Positions 1 to 8,440 of a stretch of DNA of 53,649 nt are shown piece by piece. How positions within the stretch are numbered: the stretch's first letter is position 1; each line of letters opens with the position of its first letter. The notes beneath the pieces are model-generated. The model did not search any database and was not told the origin of the DNA. It was given only the letters and a program-made list of their open reading frames with translations. Source of the DNA: a bacterium (lineage in GTDB: Bacteria; Krumholzibacteriota; Krumholzibacteriia; LZORAL124-64-63); assembly GCA_018814885.1 (NCBI GenBank), contig JAHIYU010000040.1, positions 1-53,649 of the forward strand. The letters run 5' to 3'. The translations under genes and the position numbers were made by a program.

Positions 1-2157
1 AGCTTCTCCTTCTTCAACCAGGCCGACCAGATCACCAACTCGCTGAAAAGCCTGATGCAGGGCGGCTTGATCGGGTCGCTGCTGGCTGTGATCGTCCTCT
101 TCCTGTTCCTGCGGCGCCTGAGCATGACCGCGGTCGTGTCGGTGGCCATACCGCTGTCGCTCATGGGCACCGCGGTCTTCCTGTACCTGTCGAACCGTTC
201 GCTGAATATCCTGACCATGATGGGCCTGATGCTGGGCGTGGGCATGCTCGTGGACAACGCCGTGGTGGTGCTAGAATCGATCCACCGGCGGCAGCGAACC
301 GGCGCCAGCCCCCTTTCCGCCGCCGTGCGCGGCACGAAGGAGGTGGGCCGCGCGGTGGTGGCCTCGACGCTGACGACGATCATCGTGTTCGCGCCGATCA
401 TCGTCAGCAAGGCCGACGAGATGTCGGTGTGGCTGGGCGAGGTTGGCGTGACCATCAGCGTGATGCTGGTGCTCTCGCTGCTGATGAGCCTGACCGTGAT
501 CCCCCCGCTGTCGGTGCGCCTGACGCGCTCCCAGGGGGCCGTCGGGGAGAACGGGTGGCTGGCGACCCTGCGCGGCCGCTATCTGCGCTTGCTGAACTGG
601 ACGGCGCTGCGCCACCCGCTGCTGACCGCCCTGGTAATCGTCCCCGCGGTGCTGGCGGTGACGGTCGTCATGATGCAGGTCACCAAGTTCAAGCCCGAGC
701 CCTTCGGCGACGAGGGCATCCGGCGCGAGAGCCTCTACATCAATTGCAACTTCACCGATCCCATGGACAAGTACCGCACCAGCGACTGCGTCCAGAAGGC
801 CGAGGACTACCTGGAGACCCGCCGCGAGGAACTGGGCATCCGCGACATCTACATCTACTACACGGCCGACCGTGGGGGCATCTCCCTCTTTTTCGACACG
901 GGCGTGGTGTCGGACAGCTTCTACAAGCGGATCCGCGACGACCTGCGCGAGAACCTGCCGAAGCAGGCCGGCCTGAAGTACGAGTTCGGCGACGAGGAGG
1001 GGCAGGGTTCCGGCGTGAAGACCTTCGCGGTGACGGTCTACGGCGAGGAGACCGAGCTGCTCACCGAGATCAGCCGGAACGTCAAGCTGCTGCTGGCCTC
1101 GGTCGGTGGCGTGGGCGACCTGCGCACGGACGGGGAGGACGGCAACAAGGAGATCCAGATCCACGTGGACCGCGAGGCGGCCGCGCGCGTGGGCGTGACG
1201 CCGGAGACCATCTCCCAGATCATGGGGCTGACCTACCGTGGCGTCCAGCTGCCACGCCTGAACACCGGCCTGAAGGAAGTGGACATGATCGTGGTGCTGG
1301 ATCCCAGCGACCGCGAGAGCATCGAGAACCTGGCCATCCTGACCGTCGGGGCGATCGAGGGCCGCGCCGTCCAGCTCGGCCAGGTCGCCGACTTCACCAT
1401 CGAGGACACCCCCCGCCGCATCTTCCGCGAGAACCAGAAGTCCGGCATCATCATCCGCGGCACCTACGACGGCGAGAACCTGGACGACGCGCTGGACAAG
1501 TTCCGGATCCTGCTCGACGGCATGGAGCTGCCCATCGGCTACGGCTGGGACTTCGGCTCGCAGATCCGCCGCTCCCAGGAGCAGCAGAGCGAGATGGGGA
1601 TGAACATGCTGCTGGCGCTGGTCTGCGTATTCTTCGTGATGGCCAGCCTCTTCGAGTCGCTGCTGCACCCGCTGGTCGTGATGAGCTGCGTGCCCTTCGC
1701 GTCGGTGGGCGTCTTCTGGATCATGATGGCGACCGGCACGCCCTTCAACATGATGGCCATGATCGGCATCGTGATCCTTATCGGCATCGTGGTGAACAAC
1801 GGCATCGTGCTCGTCGATCACATCAACAACCACCGCCGCGGGGGCCGGGCGATGGAGGACGCGATCCTGGCGGGCTGCCGCGACCGCATGCGTCCCATCC
1901 TGATGACCGCCGGCACCACCATCCTCGGGCTGCTGCCGCTGGCGGTCTTCCACGGCGCCCACGTGGGCGACGCCGAGTACTACCCCATGGCGCGGGCCAT
2001 CATCGGCGGGCTGGCCTCGAGCACGCTGCTCACGCTGATCGTGCTGCCGACGTACTACCTGATCGCCAACCGCTATGCGGAGGCGTTCAAGGCCGGGTTG
2101 CGGGCGCTGGCGAGGGGGCGGGGGGAAGCGGTGCCAAGACGAGCATCGGAAATTTGA
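1..2157 (+). CDS. RND efflux transporter permease, 5'-truncated by window edge
   Basis: The reading frame is open from base 1, so this is the C-terminal 718 residues of a protein normally about 1000-1050 residues long. It would be the inner-membrane proton-driven pump subunit of a tripartite efflux system. Visible features: a first membrane segment at about residues 20-40 (rich in L, I, V, F), the TM4 signature GVGMLVDNAVVVLES that matches the AcrB TM4 proton-relay region, a long periplasmic porter/docking stretch, then a second TM bundle with GIVILIGIVVNNGIVLVDH. AcrB has two Asp in TM4; here the second is Asn, which is common in HAE1-like pumps. Adaptor and outer-membrane genes, if present, lie upstream of the window. 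Confident on family; substrate unknown. Confidence 0.93.
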   Translation, partial: SFSFFNQADQITNSLKSLMQGGLIGSLLAVIVLFLFLRRLSMTAVVSVAIPLSLMGTAVFLYLSNRSLNILTMMGLMLGVGMLVDNAVVVLESIHRRQRTGASPLSAAVRGTKEVGRAVVASTLTTIIVFAPIIVSKADEMSVWLGEVGVTISVMLVLSLLMSLTVIPPLSVRLTRSQGAVGENGWLATLRGRYLRLLNWTALRHPLLTALVIVPAVLAVTVVMMQVTKFKPEPFGDEGIRRESLYINCNFTDPMDKYRTSDCVQKAEDYLETRREELGIRDIYIYYTADRGGISLFFDTGVVSDSFYKRIRDDLRENLPKQAGLKYEFGDEEGQGSGVKTFAVTVYGEETELLTEISRNVKLLLASVGGVGDLRTDGEDGNKEIQIHVDREAAARVGVTPETISQIMGLTYRGVQLPRLNTGLKEVDMIVVLDPSDRESIENLAILTVGAIEGRAVQLGQVADFTIEDTPRRIFRENQKSGIIIRGTYDGENLDDALDKFRILLDGMELPIGYGWDFGSQIRRSQEQQSEMGMNMLLALVCVFFVMASLFESLLHPLVVMSCVPFASVGVFWIMMATGTPFNMMAMIGIVILIGIVVNNGIVLVDHINNHRRGGRAMEDAILAGCRDRMRPILMTAGTTILGLLPLAVFHGAHVGDAEYYPMARAIIGGLASSTLLTLIVLPTYYLIANRYAEAFKAGLRALARGRGEAVPRRASEI

Positions 2158-2190
2158 TTCACATCATCCTCCGGGCTGCCGATATCTCCC

Positions 2191-3675
2191 ATGAGCAAAT
2201 CCGGGAGTGTCCACGTGGCCGCAAGCACGAGTTTCAAGGTCTACCGCCCCGGCGGCGCCAGGTTCGGCGCCGCCGTCACGTCGCGCCGGGTCGGGGCGAC
2301 CGCCATCCGTATCCTCGAGACCGTCAGCGGCGCGGATTCGCTCACCGTCGCCGCGCGCGAGGTCGCCGACGCCATGCGCGATCTGGTGGGCTTCGAGGCC
2401 GTCTGGATCCGCCTGCGGCAGGGCGACGACTATCCAATCCTGACCGCCCGCGACGTCCCCCCCGAGATCCTGGAGAACTGCAACACCCTGCGCCGCCAGG
2501 CCCACGACTCCCTCACCTGTCTCTGCGGGGCCATACTCGACGACAAGCGTGAAAAGTCGGATGCGCCCGGTTTCACGGCTCGGGGCGGCTTCTGGACCAA
2601 CTCTCTCACCGATTTTGCGTCGGGCGGCGAACTGGCCGCCGCCACCGTGGGCTTCCGCGGACACTGCGTTTCGAAGGGCTTCGAGACGCTGGTCTCGCTG
2701 CCCCTGCGCGCGGCCGGCGAGACCATCGGTCTGATCTACCTGGGCGACCGGCGCCGCGACCTGATAGACGCCGAGGTGGTCGGGCATCTCGAGGAGCTGG
2801 CCCATGGCCTGGCCGTCGCCCTGGCCTCCCTGCAGAAGGACGAGAAACGGCAGCGAGCCGAGGAGGAGCTGCGCAAGCTCAACCTGGAGCTGGAGTCGCG
2901 CGTGGCGAAGCGCACGCGCGAACTGGAGGAGACCCGCGACCGGCTGGTCGCATCGGAGAAGCAGACGGCCCTGGCGCGGTTGCTGACCGGCTTCGCCCAC
3001 GAGATAAACACGCCGCTGGGGATCAGCATCACGGCGTCCTCGCTGCTCGAGGAACGCGTAGCCGCGCACCGCATGTCCGTGCACGGAGACGACGCGTTCC
3101 TGAACCTCTGCGCGGTGTCGTCGTCCCTGATCTCGGGCAACCTGCGCCGGGTCGCCACGCTGATCGAGACCCTGAAGCTCCTGTCCCCCGAGCAGATCGG
3201 CGAGCCGAAGCGCGAGGTCGCGCTCGGAGAACACCTGCGGGTATCCACGCTCGAGCACGTCGAGCGCCTCCGCGCCAAGGGGCACACGCTGGACATCCAG
3301 TGCGCGGACGACCTGCGCGTGAAGCTGTGCCCGTCCAATCTCGCGCACGTGGTCGAGGAGCTCCTGGACAACTCCCTGCGTCACGGGTTGCCGGAAGAGG
3401 GCGGCGGACACGTGAGCCTGATCGCCTGGGCCGAGGGCGGCGAACTGCACCTGCTCTACCGCGACGACGGCGTCGGCATGGACCCGGACACGCTGAACCG
3501 CATCTTCGATCCCTTCTTCACGACGCGGCGCGATCTCGACGGCTGCGGTCTCGGCATGCACATCGTCCACAACCTGGTGTACCAGTCCATGGGCGGCACG
3601 ATCGAATGCTCCAGCGCACCCGGTGCCGGCCTGACGGTCCACATGGCCATCCCGATCGACGGCAAGGGCGCCTGA
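2191..3675 (+). CDS. GAF-domain sensor histidine kinase
   Basis: A 494-residue cytoplasmic sensor kinase with no membrane segment. Order of parts: N-terminal GAF-like sensor region (about 25-195, containing a Cys-rich CLCG stretch), a charged coiled coil (about 210-260), a dimerisation/phosphoacceptor box FAHEINTPLG with the phosphorylated His at residue 270, and a HATPase_c domain with N box EELLDNSLRHG, G1 box DDGVGMD and G2 box GLGMHIVHN. It would autophosphorylate on ATP and pass phosphate to a response regulator. No receiver-domain protein lies next to it; the next gene is an ATPase-type regulator without a receiver domain. The start at 2191 follows the RND stop by 33 bases and has only a weak ribosome site. 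Signal unknown. Confidence 0.92.
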   Translation: MSKSGSVHVAASTSFKVYRPGGARFGAAVTSRRVGATAIRILETVSGADSLTVAAREVADAMRDLVGFEAVWIRLRQGDDYPILTARDVPPEILENCNTLRRQAHDSLTCLCGAILDDKREKSDAPGFTARGGFWTNSLTDFASGGELAAATVGFRGHCVSKGFETLVSLPLRAAGETIGLIYLGDRRRDLIDAEVVGHLEELAHGLAVALASLQKDEKRQRAEEELRKLNLELESRVAKRTRELEETRDRLVASEKQTALARLLTGFAHEINTPLGISITASSLLEERVAAHRMSVHGDDAFLNLCAVSSSLISGNLRRVATLIETLKLLSPEQIGEPKREVALGEHLRVSTLEHVERLRAKGHTLDIQCADDLRVKLCPSNLAHVVEELLDNSLRHGLPEEGGGHVSLIAWAEGGELHLLYRDDGVGMDPDTLNRIFDPFFTTRRDLDGCGLGMHIVHNLVYQSMGGTIECSSAPGAGLTVHMAIPIDGKGA

Positions 3676-3691
3676 AGCCGCCTGCCGGAGC

Positions 3692-3720
3692 TTCGTTCTC
3701 GATGACAAGTGTTATATAAT
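3692..3720 (+). promoter_or_regulatory. candidate sigma70-type promoter before the MalT/BTAD-like regulator
   Basis: A perfect TATAAT hexamer lies at 3715-3720, 17 bases after a weak -35 match TTCGTT (3692-3697). It sits between the kinase stop (3675) and the ATG at 3760. Perfect -10 boxes are rare by chance in DNA this GC-rich. It supports the start at 3760 rather than the in-frame GTG at 3709. Confidence 0.5.
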
Positions 3721-3759
3721 TGCCCCGGAGGCGCGGCGTCATCGCCGCAAGGGGCTGAA

Positions 3760-6700
3760 ATGTCGCAACCTATCATTCCCGGCAAGCTCTCGAGACCCCC
3801 GCGCCCCGCGGGGTATCTGCCGCGCCCACGGCTCGAGAACCTCTGGGACGACTGGCGCCGGCGACGCCTCGTGCTGGTCACGGCGGGGGCCGGCTTCGGC
3901 AAGACCTCGTTGCTGGCGGCCGTCACCGCCGCCTGCACGCGCCCCGTCGCCTGGTATTCCCTTGACGAGATGGACGCCGATCCCGCCGTCTTCCGCGACC
4001 ACCTGCTGGCAGCGGTCTCCGCCGGCGAGTCGCGGGGCGGCGGCGACGACGCCCGCGACCTCGCGAAGACGGTGCGCGTCCTGCGCGACCGGGAGCGGGG
4101 CTCCGTGCTGATCCTCGACGACCTGCAACTGGCGGCGACATCTCCGGACGTGCTCGGTTTCCTCGAACGCCTCGTGCGCTATCTGCCCGCCGGCCACACG
4201 CTCACCCTCGCGTCGCGCGAGCCGCTGGACATCGCGACCATGAAACTCCGCACCCAGGGAGCGGTGGCCGAGCTGCACGCGGCCGATCTGGCCTTCCGCC
4301 CCGACGAGGCTGCGGCCCTGTTCAACGCCCGCTACCCCGACGCGGCGCTCGACGCCGAGCTGGCCGAGCTCGTCGTGCGTCGCACCGAGGGCTGGGCGGC
4401 GGGTCTGGAGATCCTGCTCCAGGCGCTCGAGGGGCCGCAGGAGGACCAAGTGCGGGACGCCCTGTCGCGCCTGCGCGAGGCGGGCTCCGGCTGGTTCGCG
4501 TACTTCGCGGAGGAGGTCTTGCGGCAGCTGCCCCGGGAGACACGCGACTTCATGCGTCGTTCGTCCCTGCTGCCGCGCCTGGACAGCGAACTCTGCGACG
4601 CCGCCCTGGGTATCGAGGGCAGCGGCCGCATCCTGGCCGAGCTCTGCCGCCGCAACCTGTTCACCGTTCGCCTGGGACGCAAGGGGGAGGGATTCCGCTA
4701 CCACGGCCTGTTCGAGGACTTCCTGCGCAAGCTGCAAGCGCGCGAGGGGACCCCGGCCGAGGGTCTCCGGCTCCGGCGCAACGCCGCGCGCATCCTGGAG
4801 TCGCGCGGCGAGTGGGGGGACGCCATGCTGGCGCACGCGGAGGGCGGCGCCCACGGCGCGGCGCTGTCCCTGCTCGAGAAACGCGGCGAGGAGCTGCTCG
4901 CCGCGGGACGTCACGAGATCGTCCATCGATCGCTGGCGGCCCTGCCGGCGTCCTCGCTGGTGCGCCGGCCCGTGGCCCTGCTCGTGCAGGGGCACGTCCT
5001 GGAAGCGCAGGGGGATCTGCGTGAGGCCGAGGCGACCTACCGCAAGGCCCTCTCCTGCGCGACCAGCGGGCGCCAGCGCGTGGAGCTGATGAGCAAGATG
5101 GCGCAGGTCAAGTTGAGACTGGGGCAATACCAGGCCGGCATCAACCTGTGCCGCAAGGCGTTGCGGGAGCCGGCACGCCCGGACGCGGCCACTCGCGGCA
5201 GGCTGCTGGACATGATCGGCATCTCCATGTGCGACCTCGGGCGGCTCGACGAAGGAGAGCGCCACCTGCACGAGGCGCGCGAGGTCTTCGGCAAGACGCG
5301 CGACGAGGAGGGGGAGGCGCGCGCCTTCTACCTGCTGCAGAGCAATATCCATTACCGGCGCGGAGACTTCCACCGGGCCAAGGACGCCGCCCGGCGGGCC
5401 CTGGTGATCTTCCGCAAGCGCGGCGACCTGCGCCAGGTCTGCCATTGCCTGGGCGTGCTGTCACACATCACGGCCGACGCCTGCGAGGTGCGCGAGGCCC
5501 GCGAACTCGCCCGCGAGGGCCTGCGACTGGCCGGCAGCCTGGACTATCAGCTCATCGAGGGCTATTGCCGGCTGGCGCTCGGTCGTTGCGCGATCGCCAC
5601 GGGCGACCACGAGCGCGCCCAGGAGCACTACGCCGCGGCCGCGTCCTGCGGCGAGCGGGTGGGGGAAAGCGGGCTGCTTGTCTTCCCCCAATTGGGGCTG
5701 GCGGAGGCCGCCGGCCGGGCCGGTCGGCGCCACGAGGCGCGGCGCCTGGCGCAACGGGCCCTCGACGTGAGCGTGGAGAAGAAGCTGATCTACCAGGAGG
5801 CGCAGGCCAGGATCCTGCTCGGCTCGCTGTCGGACCGCGCCGCGGAGGCACGTCGTCACTGGCGGGCGGCGGAACAGACGATGCGGCGCGTGGGCATGCG
5901 GTACGACCTGCACAACCTGATACTGGTTCGCCTGGACGAGGGCGACGTCCCCGCGGCCGGGCGACCGACGCTGCTGGCCGAGATGCTGTCCGGCGTGGCG
6001 GAGATGGGGCACGACTTCATCTTCACCGTGCTGGCGCCGGAGCGGGCTCTGCGCGTGCTGCCCGACGCCTTGCGGTACGAGCACACCGCCGCCGAGGCCG
6101 CGCGCCACTTGTCGGACATGGGCGCGGCCGCCGTTCCTTTCGTGACGCCCCTGCTGCGGGATGGCGACGCGGCGGTGAGCGGGCGGGCCGCCGCGGTCAT
6201 CGACCGCATCGGCGGCGAGACCGCCCGGGCGGCGCTCGGCGGCGGCGAGGAGACGACCGGGGGCGCACCCCTGCGTATCCGCGCGCTGGGATCCCTGGAG
6301 ACGATCGTCGACGATCGCCGTCTCACCCTGGACGACTGGCGCTCCAAGCGCGCGCTGCGGCTCTACCAGTACCTGCTGGTGTGCCGCTTCCGCTGGGTTC
6401 CCCGCGACGAGGCCATCGAAGCGCTCTGGCCCGACACCGACCTCGACAAGGGGCTCAACAACCTGCGTCAGACCCTGCACGTCCTGCGGCGCACGCTGGC
6501 CGGGGACGACGGGGCCGGCCAGCGGCCCGACCGCTTCGTCCGCTACCACAACGAGGCGTTGCGCCTGGAACCGGGCGACGGCTACGTCTACGACGTCGAG
6601 CAGTGCGAGGCTTCGCTGCAGGAAGCCGAATCCCTGTGGAGCGATGGCGAGACCGCGGCGGCCGCCGAACCGCTGCTGGTCGCCGAAAGGCTCTACCGGG

Positions 6701-7035
6701 GCCATTTCCTGGCCGAGAGCCCCTACGAGGAGTTCACGGCGGACGAGCGCGAGCGCCTCCGCGACCGCCTGCTGCAGGACGTGGGTCGTCTCTGCGCCTG
6801 GTACGCGCGCCATGAGATGTGGGAGCAGCTCGTGCCCCTGGCCCGAAGGTCGATCGGCCTGGACGCCTACCACGAGGAGTTCCACCAGCGCCTGGTGGAG
6901 GGTCTGGCCGGGCTCGGCCATCGGGCCGAAGCGCTCGAGGCCTACCACCAGTACGAGACGCTCATGATCGAGGAGCTGGACCTGCTGCCTTCCAACCGCT
7001 TGAAAGCCCTGGCCGAGCGGCTGGCCGCGGGCTAG
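3760..7035 (+). CDS. MalT-like ATPase transcriptional regulator with BTAD/winged-helix C-terminus
   Basis: A 1091-residue signal-transducing ATPase regulator. The N-terminus carries a P-loop TAGAGFGKTS (41-50) and a Walker B-like LILDDLQL, as in MalT/AfsR-type STAND ATPases. The middle (about 370-720) is a run of helical TPR-like repeats. The C-terminal 260 residues hold a winged-helix DNA-binding region (about 825-905, around LRLYQYLLVCRF) followed by a bacterial transcriptional activation domain (BTAD), so DNA binding is C-terminal. The ATG at 3760 was chosen because AAGGGGCTGA precedes it and a TATAAT lies upstream; an in-frame GTG at 3709 would overlap that promoter. Targets are unknown; the kinase upstream and the hydrolases downstream are the obvious candidates but nothing in the sequence links them. 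Confidence 0.9.
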   Translation: MSQPIIPGKLSRPPRPAGYLPRPRLENLWDDWRRRRLVLVTAGAGFGKTSLLAAVTAACTRPVAWYSLDEMDADPAVFRDHLLAAVSAGESRGGGDDARDLAKTVRVLRDRERGSVLILDDLQLAATSPDVLGFLERLVRYLPAGHTLTLASREPLDIATMKLRTQGAVAELHAADLAFRPDEAAALFNARYPDAALDAELAELVVRRTEGWAAGLEILLQALEGPQEDQVRDALSRLREAGSGWFAYFAEEVLRQLPRETRDFMRRSSLLPRLDSELCDAALGIEGSGRILAELCRRNLFTVRLGRKGEGFRYHGLFEDFLRKLQAREGTPAEGLRLRRNAARILESRGEWGDAMLAHAEGGAHGAALSLLEKRGEELLAAGRHEIVHRSLAALPASSLVRRPVALLVQGHVLEAQGDLREAEATYRKALSCATSGRQRVELMSKMAQVKLRLGQYQAGINLCRKALREPARPDAATRGRLLDMIGISMCDLGRLDEGERHLHEAREVFGKTRDEEGEARAFYLLQSNIHYRRGDFHRAKDAARRALVIFRKRGDLRQVCHCLGVLSHITADACEVREARELAREGLRLAGSLDYQLIEGYCRLALGRCAIATGDHERAQEHYAAAASCGERVGESGLLVFPQLGLAEAAGRAGRRHEARRLAQRALDVSVEKKLIYQEAQARILLGSLSDRAAEARRHWRAAEQTMRRVGMRYDLHNLILVRLDEGDVPAAGRPTLLAEMLSGVAEMGHDFIFTVLAPERALRVLPDALRYEHTAAEAARHLSDMGAAAVPFVTPLLRDGDAAVSGRAAAVIDRIGGETARAALGGGEETTGGAPLRIRALGSLETIVDDRRLTLDDWRSKRALRLYQYLLVCRFRWVPRDEAIEALWPDTDLDKGLNNLRQTLHVLRRTLAGDDGAGQRPDRFVRYHNEALRLEPGDGYVYDVEQCEASLQEAESLWSDGETAAAAEPLLVAERLYRGHFLAESPYEEFTADERERLRDRLLQDVGRLCAWYARHEMWEQLVPLARRSIGLDAYHEEFHQRLVEGLAGLGHRAEALEAYHQYETLMIEELDLLPSNRLKALAERLAAG

Positions 7036-7047
7036 CCCACACGAAAA

Positions 7048-7077
7048 CGGCCGCGGGAAGCGGACTCCCCGCGGCCG
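7048..7077. terminator. hairpin between convergent genes
   Basis: A perfect 10-bp GC stem (7048-7057 with 7068-7077) with a 10-base loop. Read on the minus strand the stem is followed by TTTT, so it fits best as the terminator of the small minus-strand gene at 7130-7342; it may also stop the plus-strand regulator that ends at 7035. Confidence 0.6.
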
Positions 7078-7129
7078 CGCCGGCCCCTCCCTCCGAGCTC
7101 ATATCCCCCTGGAGAGACCAGCCCGATGT

Positions 7130-7342
7130 TCAATCATGTTCGCTTGTCGTCCGCTCACCCGGTCGACCGGCCGGCTCACGGTCGATGGACCTGCGTGCGT
7201 GAGCCGCGTTCATCCTCTCCAGGAAATCGTAGAGTTCTTCTGGCGAGGAGAAGTTGTCCTCTTCCCCCGTGCTCACATGTCTGACGCGACCGCGGAACTC
7301 GCCCGGGGTCGCGCCGAGGAATCGCACCACGTAGGTTGACAT
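7130..7342 (-). CDS. small conserved hypothetical protein, 70 aa
   Basis: A 70-residue soluble protein starting MSTYVVRFLG and containing GRVRHVSTGEE followed by an acidic helix SPEELYDFLERM. The pattern of a short beta strand, a turn with G-R-V-x-H-V, then a helix resembles tiny uncharacterised proteins seen near regulators in high-GC bacteria; I know of no assigned function. A good ribosome site (AGGAAGGA) precedes the ATG, and a hairpin with a short T tract follows the stop. It converges with the MalT-like regulator and is divergent from the hydrolase at 7498. Considered real because of the ribosome site, terminator and protein-like composition. Confidence 0.62.
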   Translation of the reverse strand: MSTYVVRFLGATPGEFRGRVRHVSTGEEDNFSSPEELYDFLERMNAAHARRSIDREPAGRPGERTTSEHD

Positions 7343-7497
7343 CTGGGCGTCGTCCTTCCTGGGCCGGTGGGGTCGGCCCGTGACGCGGTCAGATTACACG
7401 GGCGTCGTTACGCAGGAATTACGCGGTGGAAATATCCGTCGCATATGTGAAAATGGGAATGGATCCGATCATTACCCGGTTTTTTTGGGGGTGCTGC

Positions 7498-8439
7498 GTG
7501 AAAAGGGGTTGGCTCGTCCGGGGGTCGGTGGGCGTTCTCCTGGCGGTCGGTTGCGCCCTGGCCGCCGAGCCAGTGCCGACGACGGTCATGTCCTTCAACA
7601 TCCGCTACGGCACGGCCGACGACGGCCCCGACAGCTGGGAGCACCGCCGCTACCTGGTGCGCCTGGCCATCCGCGAACACGACCCTTTCATCTTCGGCGT
7701 CCAGGAATGCCTGTGGGACCAGGGCGTCGAGCTGGACCGCGCCTTCGGGGGCTACCGGATCACCGGCGTGGGCCGCGACGACGGCGTGCGCCGGGGGGAG
7801 ATGTGCCTGATCTTCACCCGCCGCGACCGCTACCGGGTGCTGGACCAGGGCTACTTCTGGCTCGGCGAGACGCCCGAAGTGCCGGGCAGCAAGGGCTGGG
7901 ACGTCGCCTGCCCGCGCATCGTCACCTGGGTCAAGCTGCGCGACCGCTGGTGCGACCCCGATACCTTCTACTGCTTCAACACCCACCTGGACCACGCCGG
8001 CGCGGAAGCGCGCCGCCTAGGTGCGGAGCTGCTGCAGCGGCGCATGGCCGAGATCGCCGGCGGGCTGCCGATCATCCTGCTGGGAGACTTCAACGCGCCG
8101 GCCGCGGCCGACAGTCCGCCCTACCGCCTGCTGGCCGAGGAGGGCTGGCGCGCGGACGTCCCGCTGCACGACACCTGGCACGCCGCCGCCTCGGAGCAGC
8201 GGCGCCGCGGCGGCGGCACCTTCCACGGCTTCACCGGGGAGGCCACGCGCGGGCGCATCGACTGGATCCTGGCCTCGCGGGAGTTCGCGGTGATCGACGC
8301 GGGCCTCTCGCGCTTCCAGAAGGACGGCCGGTACCCGTCGGACCATTTCCCGGTCTGGGCCACGTTCCACCAGGAGCGTCATCCGCCGTTGCCCGGCGAC
8401 GAGGTGGATGTGACCACCGGCGCGACGCCGCACTACTGA
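7498..8439 (+). CDS. secreted endonuclease/exonuclease/phosphatase (EEP) family hydrolase
   Basis: The mature part is an EEP-fold metal-dependent phosphodiesterase/phosphatase: TVMSFNIRYGT near the start (catalytic Asn), QECLWDQG (metal-binding Glu), NTHLDHAG, ILLGDFNAP (Asp and Asn), and a C-terminal YPSDHFPVWA (catalytic Asp-His). Such proteins act on nucleic acids, phospho-sugars or phosphoinositides; substrate cannot be told. The GTG at 7498 is preferred because it gives a typical signal peptide (MKRGWLVRG then a hydrophobic stretch ending GCALA); an upstream in-frame ATG at 7426 would put about 24 extra residues before it. The stop lies one base from the stop of the convergent mannosidase gene. 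Confidence 0.85.
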   Translation: MKRGWLVRGSVGVLLAVGCALAAEPVPTTVMSFNIRYGTADDGPDSWEHRRYLVRLAIREHDPFIFGVQECLWDQGVELDRAFGGYRITGVGRDDGVRRGEMCLIFTRRDRYRVLDQGYFWLGETPEVPGSKGWDVACPRIVTWVKLRDRWCDPDTFYCFNTHLDHAGAEARRLGAELLQRRMAEIAGGLPIILLGDFNAPAAADSPPYRLLAEEGWRADVPLHDTWHAAASEQRRRGGGTFHGFTGEATRGRIDWILASREFAVIDAGLSRFQKDGRYPSDHFPVWATFHQERHPPLPGDEVDVTTGATPHY

Positions 8440-8440
8440 A

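Noticed and set aside
271..1962. Long open frame antisense to the RND pump gene
   Set aside because: It mirrors the codon structure of the plus-strand gene, is extremely rich in His, Asp, Arg and Gln, and has no family motif. Such shadows are expected at this GC content.
1..2157. Asp-to-Asn change in the TM4 proton-relay of the RND pump as evidence of inactivity
   Set aside because: A single Asp with a following Asn is frequent in related HAE1-type pumps, so it does not indicate loss of function.
3739..5445. Long open frame antisense to the MalT-like regulator
   Set aside because: Low-complexity Gln/Arg/Val-rich translation without domain motifs; the plus strand encodes clear ATPase and TPR features.
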